Part shown: one piece after another, positions 46,905 through 54,901 of the stretch | Layout of the letters: every line of letters starts with the position of its first letter | Position numbering within the stretch: the first letter of the stretch is position 1 | NCBI GenBank assembly: GCA_041398245.1 | Contig: JAWKVC010000013.1 | Location: forward strand, 1 to 64,000 | Length of the DNA stretch: 64,000 bases | Direction: 5' to 3' | Source: UBA7672 sp041398245 | Lineage (GTDB): Bacteria; Pseudomonadota; Alphaproteobacteria; Caulobacterales; Hyphomonadaceae | Position numbers and translations under genes: made by a program | Notes under the pieces: model-generated | The model's input: only the letters and a program-made list of their open reading frames with translations | Told to the model about the DNA's origin: nothing | Database searches by the model: none

Positions 46905-49163
46905 ATGGCTGACGGCAACATCGTAACCTCGCGCCGCTTCTTCCTCTTCGCCTCCGCTGCGGGCGGCGGCCTCGTGCTCTCCGGCTGCATGACCCCGCCG
47001 GACACGACGGATGGCGCTCCAACCGTCGCCGCCGATCCGGCCAAGCCGCCGGCCCCGGTCGTCGACATGAACAACTTCGTCGCGATCTCGCCTGACGGCA
47101 CGATCCGCATCATGGCGAAGAACCCGGAGATCGGTCAGGGCATCAAGACCATGCTGCCCATGCTGGTCGCGGAAGAACTCGACGCCGACTGGAACAAGGT
47201 CGTCATCGAACAGGGCGACGCGGATGCGGCCCGCTACGGCATGCAGATCGCCGGCGGCTCGTTCGCCACGCCGATGCACTGGGAGCCCCAGCGCCAGGTT
47301 GGCGCCGGCGCCCGCGCCATGCTCATCGCCGCCGCCGCAGCGCGGCTGGAGAAGCCGGTTGAGGAATTCACGACCGAGCCCTCCATGGTTGTCCACGCGG
47401 CTTCCGGAACGAAGATACCCTACGGCGATCTCGTCGCCGACGCTGCGAAACTGCCGGCGCCGGACGTCAAGACGCTGAAGATGAAGGATCCCAAGAACTA
47501 CCGCCTCATCGGCAAGCCGATGCGCAACTGGGATTCCCCGAAGATCGTCCGCGGCGAGCCCATCTTCGGCATCGACCAGAAGGTCGACGGCATGAAGTAC
47601 GCGAACTTCGTGAAGTGCCCGGCGTTCGGCGGCAAGGTCGTTTCGGCCAACACAGCCGAGATCAAGGCCATGCCCGGCATCGTCGACTGCTTCGTCGTGA
47701 AGGCGGCGGGCGACGACATGCCGACCAAGATGGGTCTGCTGGATGGCGTCGCCATCATCGCCGACGACTGGTGGACGGCGAAGGAAGCGGGGAACAAGCT
47801 GAAGGTGGAGTGGGACGAAGGCGACGTCTCGACCCAGTCGACCACGCAGTTCAACGCCAAGGCGATGGAACTGGCGAAAGGCGCTCCGGCGTCCAACCTG
47901 TCCAAATCCGGCGATGCGGCGGCGGCGCTCAAGGGCGCAGCCAAGACGGTCCAGGGGTCCTATATCTATCCCTTCCTCGTGCACGCCCCGCTGGAGCCGA
48001 TGAACTGCACGGCGCACGCGAAGGCCGACGGCACGGTGGAAATCTGGGCGCCAACCCAGCGCCCCGATGGCGGTCTCAGCCTCGTGGCGTCCGCGCTCGG
48101 CGTCGAGAAGAGCAAGGTCACCTGCCACATGATCCGCTGCGGCGGCGGCTTCGGCCGGCGTCTCGACAGCGACTTCATGGTGGAAGCGGCCGCGATCTCG
48201 AAGCAGGCCGGCAACATCCCGATCAAGCTGGTGTGGACGCGTGAGCAGGACATGGCTCACGACCCCTACCGTCCGGGCGGCTATCACAACTTCAAGGCCG
48301 GCCTCGACGCCAACGGCAACATGGTTGCGATGACCAACCACTTCGTCACCTTCGGCCGCCCGAACGGGTCGGGTCAGATGACGGTGCTCGGCAACGCCCA
48401 GATGCCGCCGCAGGAATTCCCTGCCGGCTTCGTTCCGAACCACAGCTACGACCAGTCGATGATGCACGGCGAAATGCCGACCGGTCCGCTGCGCGCGCCG
48501 GTGTCCAACGCGGTCTGCTTCGCCTTCCAGTCCTTCGTGGACGAAGTTGCGCACGCCGCCGGCAAGGACCCGCTGCAATACCGCATCGACCTCCTGTCAT
48601 CGCCGCAACCGGGTCTGGCTGCGCCGGGCCCGCGCTCGATGGATCCGAAGCGGATGATCGGCGTGCTTGAAGTCGTGCGTCAGCGGTCCGGCTGGGCCAG
48701 CCGCACATCGTTGCCAAAAGGCACGGGCATGGGCGTCGCCTTCTACTTCTCGCACCAGGGCTATTTCGCCCAGGTCGCCAAGGTGAAGGTCGAGCAGAAC
48801 GGCGCATGGCGCGTGTTGAAAGTGTGGTCGGTCGGCGACGTCGGCGCCCACATCATCAACCCGCTCAATGCTCACAACCAGGTCGAAGGCTCGATCGTCG
48901 ACGGCATCTCCGAGATGCACCAGAAGATCTCGTTCGACAAAGGCCGCACCGTGGAATCCAACTTCCACAACATGCCGCTGCTGCGCATGGACTACGCGCC
49001 GCAGATCGACGCGCACTTCCACCTCACCGACAACTCGCCGACGGGCTTGGGCGAACCGGCCCTGCCGCCGGTGCTGCCGGCTGTGGCCAACGCCCTCTTC
49101 GCGGCGTCGGGCAAGCGCATCCGCACCCTGCCTGTCGCCCAGTCCGAGCTGCGCTGGACCTGA
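46905..49163 (+). CDS. iorB: molybdopterin-binding large subunit (IorB type), Tat lipoprotein
   Basis: A 752-residue xanthine-oxidase-family catalytic subunit. The N-terminus has a twin-arginine motif (SRRFFLF) and a lipobox (VLSGC), so it should be translocated folded and anchored in the periplasm. The Mo-pterin region includes GGGFGRRLDSDF and REQDMAHDPYRPGG, and the catalytic glutamate is in GLGEPALPP near the end. The family hydroxylates N-heterocycles or oxidises aldehydes, passing electrons through IorA to a cytochrome. The true substrate is open. The operon ends at the terminator at 49193. Confidence 0.9.
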   Translation: MADGNIVTSRRFFLFASAAGGGLVLSGCMTPPDTTDGAPTVAADPAKPPAPVVDMNNFVAISPDGTIRIMAKNPEIGQGIKTMLPMLVAEELDADWNKVVIEQGDADAARYGMQIAGGSFATPMHWEPQRQVGAGARAMLIAAAAARLEKPVEEFTTEPSMVVHAASGTKIPYGDLVADAAKLPAPDVKTLKMKDPKNYRLIGKPMRNWDSPKIVRGEPIFGIDQKVDGMKYANFVKCPAFGGKVVSANTAEIKAMPGIVDCFVVKAAGDDMPTKMGLLDGVAIIADDWWTAKEAGNKLKVEWDEGDVSTQSTTQFNAKAMELAKGAPASNLSKSGDAAAALKGAAKTVQGSYIYPFLVHAPLEPMNCTAHAKADGTVEIWAPTQRPDGGLSLVASALGVEKSKVTCHMIRCGGGFGRRLDSDFMVEAAAISKQAGNIPIKLVWTREQDMAHDPYRPGGYHNFKAGLDANGNMVAMTNHFVTFGRPNGSGQMTVLGNAQMPPQEFPAGFVPNHSYDQSMMHGEMPTGPLRAPVSNAVCFAFQSFVDEVAHAAGKDPLQYRIDLLSSPQPGLAAPGPRSMDPKRMIGVLEVVRQRSGWASRTSLPKGTGMGVAFYFSHQGYFAQVAKVKVEQNGAWRVLKVWSVGDVGAHIINPLNAHNQVEGSIVDGISEMHQKISFDKGRTVESNFHNMPLLRMDYAPQIDAHFHLTDNSPTGLGEPALPPVLPAVANALFAASGKRIRTLPVAQSELRWT

Positions 49164-49192
49164 TCCGGCCCGTCAGCAAGGCAGTCGAATCG

Positions 49193-49218
49193 CGGCCCGG
49201 AACTTCGGTTCCGGGCCG
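49193..49218 (+). terminator. terminator of the iorAB operon
   Basis: An 11-base perfect stem with a TTCG tetraloop (arms CGGCCCGGAAC and GTTCCGGGCCG) is followed by TTTCGTTT. It separates iorB from the copper-protein gene, which therefore has its own promoter in the 230 bp that follow. Confidence 0.88.
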
Positions 49219-49447
49219 TTTCGTTTCTGGACGAACTTTCCGCAAGGGTAAGCCCGGCCATTATCGACAATCGCCAAGCCCCAGCGCTTTCGCTTCTCCG
49301 GATAGCAGAGTTGTGACCTTTCGGGCCCCTCTTTCGGCCTCCAGAGGCTACAGTCCGCATTGACGGTATTTTGGGCAGAATGGATATTGAAATCAGAATT
49401 ACATCCGTAAAGGACGCGCCCGGTAAACGGGCTGAGGGAGAGCTGGA

Positions 49448-51415
49448 ATGAAGCGCATTCTGATGACGACCGCCGTGGCCGCCGCCATCGCTGTCGCTGG
49501 CGTAAGCACGGTGATCGCCGCACCGGCGCCGACGACCGGCGGAGCGCCGGAGCGTGTCGGCAACTTCCAGCTGACGGACACGACCCGTCTTGCGCACGAG
49601 TTGTTCTACTTCAAGTACGCCCCGGCCATCGTGATCATGTCGCAGACGAATGGCGGCAAGGTTTCGCGCGAAGGCGCGGCCCAGCTGGCCAAGCTCCAGT
49701 CCGCCTACAAGGACAAGGGCGTCCTCTTCTACATGATGAACTCCACCCTCGGCCAATCGCGCGAGGATACGGCGAAGGAAGCCAAGGCGCAGAAATTCGC
49801 CATGCCGGTCCTGATGGACGAACTGCAGCTCGTCGGCGAGGAGCTCGGCGTCCAGCGTGAGGGCGAGGTCTTCGTGATCGAGCCGAAGTCGGGCTTCAAG
49901 GTCGCCTATCACGGCCCCGTCTCGCAGACCGGCAAGGCGATCGACTCCGTGCTCGCCGGCAAGGCCGTCGCCAACGCGCGTGTCGAAGTGAAGGCCGGCA
50001 AGGAGATCGCCTTCCCCGAGCGCGGCAAGGCGGCTGAGCACGCCAACATCTCCTACACCAACGACATCGCGCCGATCATCCAGGCCAAGTGCGTGGCCTG
50101 CCACCAGGAAGGCGGCATCGCCCCCTTCAAGTTCGACAGCTATGAAGTGGTGAAGTCGTTCGCGCCGATGGTCACCGAGTCGGTGATGGCCGATCGCATG
50201 CCACCCTACTTCGCCGATCCGCATATCGGCACGTTCCAGAACGACCACGGCCTCACCGCCGAACAGAACAAGACGCTGATCCACTGGCTCCGCGCCGGGG
50301 CCCCGCGCGGCGAAGGCGCCGACGTGCTGAAGGAAACCGCCAGCAAGGCGCCGGAATGGCCCACCAGCCTCGGCCAGCCGGATGTCGTCGTTACGCTGCC
50401 GGCGTTCGACGTTCCCAACACGGGCACGGTCGAATACCAGCGCATGCAGATCGACAACCCGTTCAAGCAGGACACCTGGCTGCGCGCCATCGCGATCAAG
50501 CCGGGCGACCGCACGGTGCTGCACCACGTCACGTCGAACCACTCGCCGGATCGCAACGCCGCGCCGGCGAAAATCCCGGGCGGCTCGGTCGGCTCCTACA
50601 CGCCGGGCGCGGAACCGCAGGTGATCGCGGCTGGCGCAGGCGCGCCGGTCCCGGCTGGCGGCAAGCTGTCCTTCTCGATGCACTACACGACAACCGGCAA
50701 GGCCGCGACCGACCAGACCCAGATCGGCTACTACACGCTGAAGACGGCGCCGGAATTCATCAAACGCTCGGCGGTCATCTCCGACTTCGCGCTGAAGATT
50801 CCGAAGGGCGAAGCCCGCCACACCGAGATCGCGTATCTCGAATTCCCGGCCGACGCCTATCTCTACACGCTCTATCCGCACGCCCACTATCGCGGCTGGT
50901 CGGTCGAGCTGACCTCCAAGACGCCGGACGGCAAGGAAGAGATCCTGCTGTCGCTGCCGAAGTACGACTTCAACTGGCAGCGCGACTATGACCCGGTGGA
51001 GCCGATCCTCGTGAAGGCCGGCACCAAGCTGATCGCCAAGTGGGTCTACGACAACTCCGAACACAACAAGGCCAACCCCGATCCGACGATCAACGTGACC
51101 TGGGGCGAGCAGTCGTGGGAAGAGATGATGTACTTCCGCGTCAACTATCGGTGGGCCGACGAGACGACGTCGAACATCCGCAACGACCTCCAGGGCAAGC
51201 TGATGGCGTCGCGCACGATGGGCGCGCTCGACAACAACGCCGATGGCAAGGTCCAGATCGAGGAGCTGACGGGCACCATGGCGTCCGTGAAGGCCCGCTT
51301 CGCGGATCTCGACCTCAACAAGGATGGCGGTCTCGACAATGCCGAGCTTGCCGCCGGCAACGTCTCGCGGGCCAGCGCCACGCGCGATCAGCGCGATGCG
51401 GACATCGACCTCTAG
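49448..51415 (+). CDS. redoxin / cytochrome c / copper monooxygenase-like / EF-hand fusion protein
   Basis: A 655-residue secreted protein (signal peptide to about residue 25). Domains: thioredoxin-fold redoxin (about 35-180) lacking the CxxC cysteines; a haem c site CVACH (215-219); a two-domain core resembling peptidylglycine alpha-hydroxylating/dopamine beta-monooxygenases (about 310-570), with His359-His360 and His412 as CuH-like ligands and His478, His480 and Met560/561 as CuM-like ligands; and two EF-hand loops (595-606 and 622-633). It probably acts as a periplasmic copper- and calcium-binding oxidoreductase. Substrate unknown. GGGAGAG precedes the ATG. Confidence 0.82.
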   Translation: MKRILMTTAVAAAIAVAGVSTVIAAPAPTTGGAPERVGNFQLTDTTRLAHELFYFKYAPAIVIMSQTNGGKVSREGAAQLAKLQSAYKDKGVLFYMMNSTLGQSREDTAKEAKAQKFAMPVLMDELQLVGEELGVQREGEVFVIEPKSGFKVAYHGPVSQTGKAIDSVLAGKAVANARVEVKAGKEIAFPERGKAAEHANISYTNDIAPIIQAKCVACHQEGGIAPFKFDSYEVVKSFAPMVTESVMADRMPPYFADPHIGTFQNDHGLTAEQNKTLIHWLRAGAPRGEGADVLKETASKAPEWPTSLGQPDVVVTLPAFDVPNTGTVEYQRMQIDNPFKQDTWLRAIAIKPGDRTVLHHVTSNHSPDRNAAPAKIPGGSVGSYTPGAEPQVIAAGAGAPVPAGGKLSFSMHYTTTGKAATDQTQIGYYTLKTAPEFIKRSAVISDFALKIPKGEARHTEIAYLEFPADAYLYTLYPHAHYRGWSVELTSKTPDGKEEILLSLPKYDFNWQRDYDPVEPILVKAGTKLIAKWVYDNSEHNKANPDPTINVTWGEQSWEEMMYFRVNYRWADETTSNIRNDLQGKLMASRTMGALDNNADGKVQIEELTGTMASVKARFADLDLNKDGGLDNAELAAGNVSRASATRDQRDADIDL

Positions 51416-51438
51416 TCGACGCATCCATCACCAACAGG

Positions 51439-51464
51439 AAGGCCCGCTCTCAGGAGCGGGCCTT
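51439..51464 (+). terminator. intrinsic terminator
   Basis: A ten-base perfect stem (AAGGCCCGCT and AGCGGGCCTT) with a six-base loop is followed by TTCTTTTC. It ends the copper-monooxygenase-like gene 24 bp after the stop. Confidence 0.92.
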
Positions 51465-51694
51465 TTCTTTTCGGGCCTGTCGATCGCACACCGCCACCGG
51501 ATTCGGCCGGATAGCGCGGGTGCTACGAAGAAGCTCTGAAATCAATTCAGGGCGTTACCAACATCCCGCTGTATGACACCCGCATTCTCATCCCCGCCCC
51601 TGAAACCTCGCGCATAATGCATGCATCGTCTCCGCGCGGAGGGCATCTGCAGTGACCTGTGGAGCGGGGCGATGCGGCCGGAGCAATCCGCCGC

Positions 51695-51768
51695 GGGGAC
51701 GCGGGATTTCCGCACCCGGACTTCGGACCACATCCACGGACTTCCATAGCGGAGCGATCCGCGTCCCC
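51695..51768. ncRNA. candidate structured RNA or large inverted repeat
   Basis: Arms GGGGACGC (51695-51702) and GCGTCCCC (51761-51768) are extended by GGAT/ATCC (51704-51707 with 51757-51760) and TCCGC/GCGGA (51709-51713 with 51749-51753), leaving a loop of 35 bases. There is no T-run and no protein frame. It may be a small RNA, a 5' leader element or a protein-binding repeat. Confidence 0.3.
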
Positions 51769-51901
51769 GGCCCTCCACCTTTCCGGGCCCATGAAGACAG
51801 CGCCACGCAGGGCAACGGGCCCATGCGAATGTGCTGTTGCGCTCGCGGCCACGGAACCCCACATTCCCTTCACGCATTTCCTGTTGCGGGAGACCGCTGC
51901 G

Positions 51902-52066
51902 ATGAAAGCCATTCTCTATCTGGTGCTCGGGATCATCCTGCTCGGCATGGTGCTGGGTCTGGTCTTCAAGCTGATCGGACTTGCGATCTCCGCCGCCGTG
52001 GTCCTCGTGATCGCCTATGTTGTCTGGCGCATGCTGGGCGGGCGCGGACCCGAGCGTTTGCGGTAG
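51902..52066 (+). CDS. small hydrophobic membrane protein
   Basis: A 54-residue protein almost entirely hydrophobic to residue 42 (MKAILYLVLGIILLGMVLGL, then LIGLAISAAVVLVIAYVVW) with a basic C-terminus. Two helices in a hairpin are likely. GCGGGAG precedes the ATG. It ends ten bases before the convergent fliJ stop. No family recognised. Confidence 0.6.
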   Translation: MKAILYLVLGIILLGMVLGLVFKLIGLAISAAVVLVIAYVVWRMLGGRGPERLR

Positions 52067-52075
52067 TGCGGGCGG

Positions 52076-52492
52076 CTACTTGCCCTGCGCGCCGGCGCGA
52101 TTGATGGCGACCTCATCCAGCATGGCCTGCTCGCGCGCCTGACGCTCCGTCTCCTCGCGCACGCGGCCCTGCTCGATCAGCTGTTCTAACTTCGACTTCT
52201 CGATATAGGCGGCCGACAGCCGCTCGCGGATTTCCGCCAGCTCGGCCTCCTTGGCGCGAACGACGACGCCGATCTCGTCCACCTGCCAGCGCACGCGCAG
52301 GCGATAGGCCGGCAGCGTGGCGGCATAGTCCGGATTGGCGGCAGCCGCGGCGATCTCCGCCTGCTCGCGCGCGCGTATGCCGGCGATCTTCTGCTGCAGC
52401 TCGTCCACCTCCCGCGCGGCCCGGGCCGCCTCGATCCCCAGCTCGTCAAGCTTGCGCTGCGCGATCTTGAGAAGGGTGTGGAGCGATTTCAT
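52076..52492 (-). CDS. fliJ: flagellar export protein FliJ
   Basis: A 138-residue protein, almost wholly alpha-helical coiled coil (MKSLHTLLKIAQRKLDELGI, then a charged antiparallel helix). FliJ binds the FliI hexamer and FlhA and couples the export ATPase to the proton motive force in the flagellar type III apparatus. It overlaps the fliI stop by four bases (ATGA), confirming operon membership. Sequence similarity in this family is weak, so context carries weight. Confidence 0.87.
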   Translation of the reverse strand: MKSLHTLLKIAQRKLDELGIEAARAAREVDELQQKIAGIRAREQAEIAAAAANPDYAATLPAYRLRVRWQVDEIGVVVRAKEAELAEIRERLSAAYIEKSKLEQLIEQGRVREETERQAREQAMLDEVAINRAGAQGK

Positions 52493-53850
52493 CTAACCGC
52501 CTTCTTCTGGCTGGCGGCCGGCGCCGGCGGCGTCAGCACGGCAAGAAGCTTCTCATAGGCCTCGTCAGGCGTTGTCACTTCCTGCACCTCCTGGCTCAGG
52601 AAGGTCTCGATCTGCGGCCACAGGCGCACGGCCTCATCCACTTCCGGGTCCGCGCCCTTGGCGTAGGCCCCGATGCGAACGAGCTCTTCCATGTTGGAAT
52701 AGAGCGCGATCAGCTTGCGCGCCTTGCGGGCGATATCGCGCTCCTGCGGCGTCTGCAGCATCTGCTGAAGGCGCGAGATCGACTTCAGCACATCGACCGC
52801 CGGGAAGCGCCCTCGCTCGGCGATCTGGCGCGACAGCGTGATGTGCCCATCAAGAATGCCGCGCACGGCGTCGGAAATCGGTTCGTTGTGATCATCGCCA
52901 TCGACCAGCACCGTGAACAGACCGGTGATGTGGCCCTGCGGCTGGCCGTCCTCCACCGTCACGCCCGGCCCCGCCCGCTCGAGCAGTTTGGGCAATTCGG
53001 CAAAGACCGACGGCGTGTAGCCGCGCGTCGTCGGCGGCTCGCCGGCGGCAAGGCCGATCTCGCGCTGGGCCATGGCGAAGCGCGTGACGCTATCGAGGAA
53101 GCAGACCACCTGCTTGCCCTCGTCGCGGAAGTGTTCGGCGACAGCCAGCGTCAGCCACGCCGCACGGCGGCGCTTGGGCGCGGGCTCGTCCGATGTCGCC
53201 GTGACGATGACGGACTTGGCCAGCCCCGCCTCGCCCAGCGTGTCCTCGATGAATTCACGAACCTCGCGGCCGCGTTCGCCGATCAGACCAATGACGATGA
53301 CATCCGCTTCCGCCCCGCGCGCCAGCATCGACATGATGGTCGACTTGCCGACGCCCGATCCGGCGAAGACGCCCAGTCTCTGCCCGCGCGCGCACGGCGC
53401 AAACACGTCGATCGCCTTGACGCCCAGACCCATCTTCTCGTCGACCCGCGCGCGCGCCTGCGCATTGGGGGCGATGGCGCGGACCGGCCGCGCCCGCAGG
53501 CCGGGGCGCAGCGGCCCCTTGTCGTCCAGCGGTTCGGCGAATGCATCCATCACCCGTCCCAGCCAGGCGTCGGACGGACGCACGCTGTCGAGGCCGGAAG
53601 CAAAGATGACGGGCGCGCCCGGGGCCAGCCCGTCCAGCGGATCGCTTGCCAGAAGGATGGCGCGGTCGCCCTCGAAGCCCACGAGTTCGCCGCGCGGACC
53701 GTTCTCGGACCCGAAACGAACGAATGCCCCCAGGCGAAGGGCGGAGGCAGGCCCGGCCGCCTCGATCCGCAGGCCCTCAAGCGCCGTCACCCGGCCTTCA
53801 TGGGTCAGGGGGTCCAGCGCCTTGATATCGCGGATGGCCGAAGCCAGCAT
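52489..53850 (-). CDS. fliI: flagellum-specific ATPase FliI
   Basis: A 453-residue F1-beta-like ATPase of the flagellar export apparatus. The N-terminal beta-barrel precedes Walker A GSGVGKST (164-171), Walker B (VVCFLDSVTRFA) and GEPPTTRGYTPSVFAELPKLLERAG, the diagnostic type III ATPase block. It energises substrate release from chaperones at the base of the flagellum. It is translationally coupled to fliJ and divergent from ctrA, sharing the 250-bp intergenic region. Confidence 0.94.
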   Translation of the reverse strand: MLASAIRDIKALDPLTHEGRVTALEGLRIEAAGPASALRLGAFVRFGSENGPRGELVGFEGDRAILLASDPLDGLAPGAPVIFASGLDSVRPSDAWLGRVMDAFAEPLDDKGPLRPGLRARPVRAIAPNAQARARVDEKMGLGVKAIDVFAPCARGQRLGVFAGSGVGKSTIMSMLARGAEADVIVIGLIGERGREVREFIEDTLGEAGLAKSVIVTATSDEPAPKRRRAAWLTLAVAEHFRDEGKQVVCFLDSVTRFAMAQREIGLAAGEPPTTRGYTPSVFAELPKLLERAGPGVTVEDGQPQGHITGLFTVLVDGDDHNEPISDAVRGILDGHITLSRQIAERGRFPAVDVLKSISRLQQMLQTPQERDIARKARKLIALYSNMEELVRIGAYAKGADPEVDEAVRLWPQIETFLSQEVQEVTTPDEAYEKLLAVLTPPAPAASQKKAVR

Positions 53851-53946
53851 GGGTTACGCCTGCCGTGAAATTGGGAGGGGAACCCTCGCTTTCGTGATCT
53901 GGCCGCAGTGTCGGTTGATTTGGCGTTAACCACGCAAACCCCAAAA

Positions 53947-54088
53947 GAATCAGCGATTTTGGACTCTTGGCGGCCGGCAGAATCACAGTAACAAGTCTGA
54001 ATCGGTTCCGCCGTCGTTAAGTAATCCGTTAACCTCTAGAGTGCCTAATGCGGTGGTTAATTACTCCGCCGCAAGGCAACCGCGATTC
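53947..54088. promoter_or_regulatory. ctrA/fliI intergenic control region with five GANTC sites
   Basis: GANTC sites (the CcrM methylation sequence of alphaproteobacteria) occur at 53947-53951, 53962-53966, 53980-53984, 53999-54003 and 54084-54088. TTAA half-sites of the CtrA box type occur at 53926-53929, 54017-54020, 54029-54032 and 54057-54060. The central pair is spaced by eight bases rather than the consensus seven. Methylation-timed and autoregulated transcription of ctrA is strongly suggested. Confidence 0.75.
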
Positions 54089-54100
54089 GGGAGAGACGTA

Positions 54101-54814
54101 ATGCGGGTCTTGTTGATCGAGGATGACGAGCAGGTCGCTCGCAGCATCGAACTGATGCTGAAAGCCGCCGGTTTCAACATCTTCACGACCGACCTTGGGG
54201 AAGACGGTGTCGACCTCGGCAAGGTCTACGAATACGACCTTATCATCCTGGACCTCGGTCTGCCGGATATCTCAGGCTATGAAGTCCTGAAACAGCTCCG
54301 CATGTCGCGCGTGAACACGCCCGTGCTGATCCTGTCGGCGAACCCCGATATCGAAGCGAAGGTGAAGACGCTCGGCTATGGCGCCGACGACTATCTCACC
54401 AAGCCGTTCAACAAGGACGAGCTGATCGCCCGTATCACCGCGATTGTCCGCCGTTCGAAAGGCCACGCCGAGAGCGTGATCCGCACCGGCGACATCATCG
54501 TGAACCTGGACGCCAAGACCGTCGAAGTGAACAACAACCGTGTTCACCTCACCGGCAAGGAATACCAGATGTTCGAGCTGCTCTCCCTGCGCAAGGGAAC
54601 GACGCTCACCAAGGAAATGTTCCTCAACCACCTCTACGGTGGCATGGACGAACCGGAACTCAAGATCATCGACGTCTTCATCTGCAAGCTTCGCAAGAAG
54701 CTGGCGCAGGCGACGGGCGGTGATCACTTCATCGAAACCGTCTGGGGGCGCGGCTACGTTCTTCGCGATCCGGACCCGAGGGTTGCGGCAGCGGTCGCGG
54801 ACCAAGCTGCCTGA
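54101..54814 (+). CDS. ctrA: cell cycle response regulator CtrA
   Basis: A 237-residue OmpR-type response regulator and master cell-cycle regulator. The receiver domain has the acidic pocket EDDE, phospho-acceptor Asp51 (LIILDLGLPD), and KPF near 103. The winged-helix domain (NRVHLTGKEYQMFELLSLRK, ETVWGRGYVL) is nearly invariant in alphaproteobacteria. The protein ends in Ala-Ala, the ClpXP recognition tail known from Caulobacter CtrA. The ATG at 54101 follows GGGAGAG. It controls flagellar, chemotaxis and division genes. Confidence 0.97.
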   Translation: MRVLLIEDDEQVARSIELMLKAAGFNIFTTDLGEDGVDLGKVYEYDLIILDLGLPDISGYEVLKQLRMSRVNTPVLILSANPDIEAKVKTLGYGADDYLTKPFNKDELIARITAIVRRSKGHAESVIRTGDIIVNLDAKTVEVNNNRVHLTGKEYQMFELLSLRKGTTLTKEMFLNHLYGGMDEPELKIIDVFICKLRKKLAQATGGDHFIETVWGRGYVLRDPDPRVAAAVADQAA

Positions 54815-54848
54815 TCGCTGCCAACCCCGGGCTGACCAACACAAGAAG

Positions 54849-54870
54849 GGGCGGTGCTTCGGCGCCGCCC
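54849..54870 (+). terminator. intrinsic terminator of ctrA
   Basis: A nine-base stem with a TTCG tetraloop (one G-T wobble) is followed by TTTCGCTTTTT, 34 bp after the ctrA stop. Confidence 0.93.
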
Positions 54871-54901
54871 TTTCGCTTTTTGGCGATCAGTGCTTCCGGA
54901 G

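Larger units (their letters stand above)
51416..51901. other. long intergenic region with a structured element
   Basis: Beyond the terminator the region holds no convincing gene; frames on both strands lack family resemblance. It contains an extended hairpin at 51695-51768 and presumably the promoter of the small membrane protein at 51902. Confidence 0.55.

Noticed and set aside
46611..48578. A 655-residue minus-strand frame opposite iorA/iorB
   Set aside because: A long antisense open frame is expected in GC-rich coding DNA; there is no start signal or family motif.
51542..51877. Minus-strand frames of about 110-120 residues in the 51.5-51.9 kb gap
   Set aside because: Arg/Gly-rich, no family features, and the region carries an inverted repeat instead.
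52843..53868. A 341-residue plus-strand frame opposite fliI
   Set aside because: Shadow of the high-GC fliI codon pattern; composition dominated by Arg, His and Gly with no motif.
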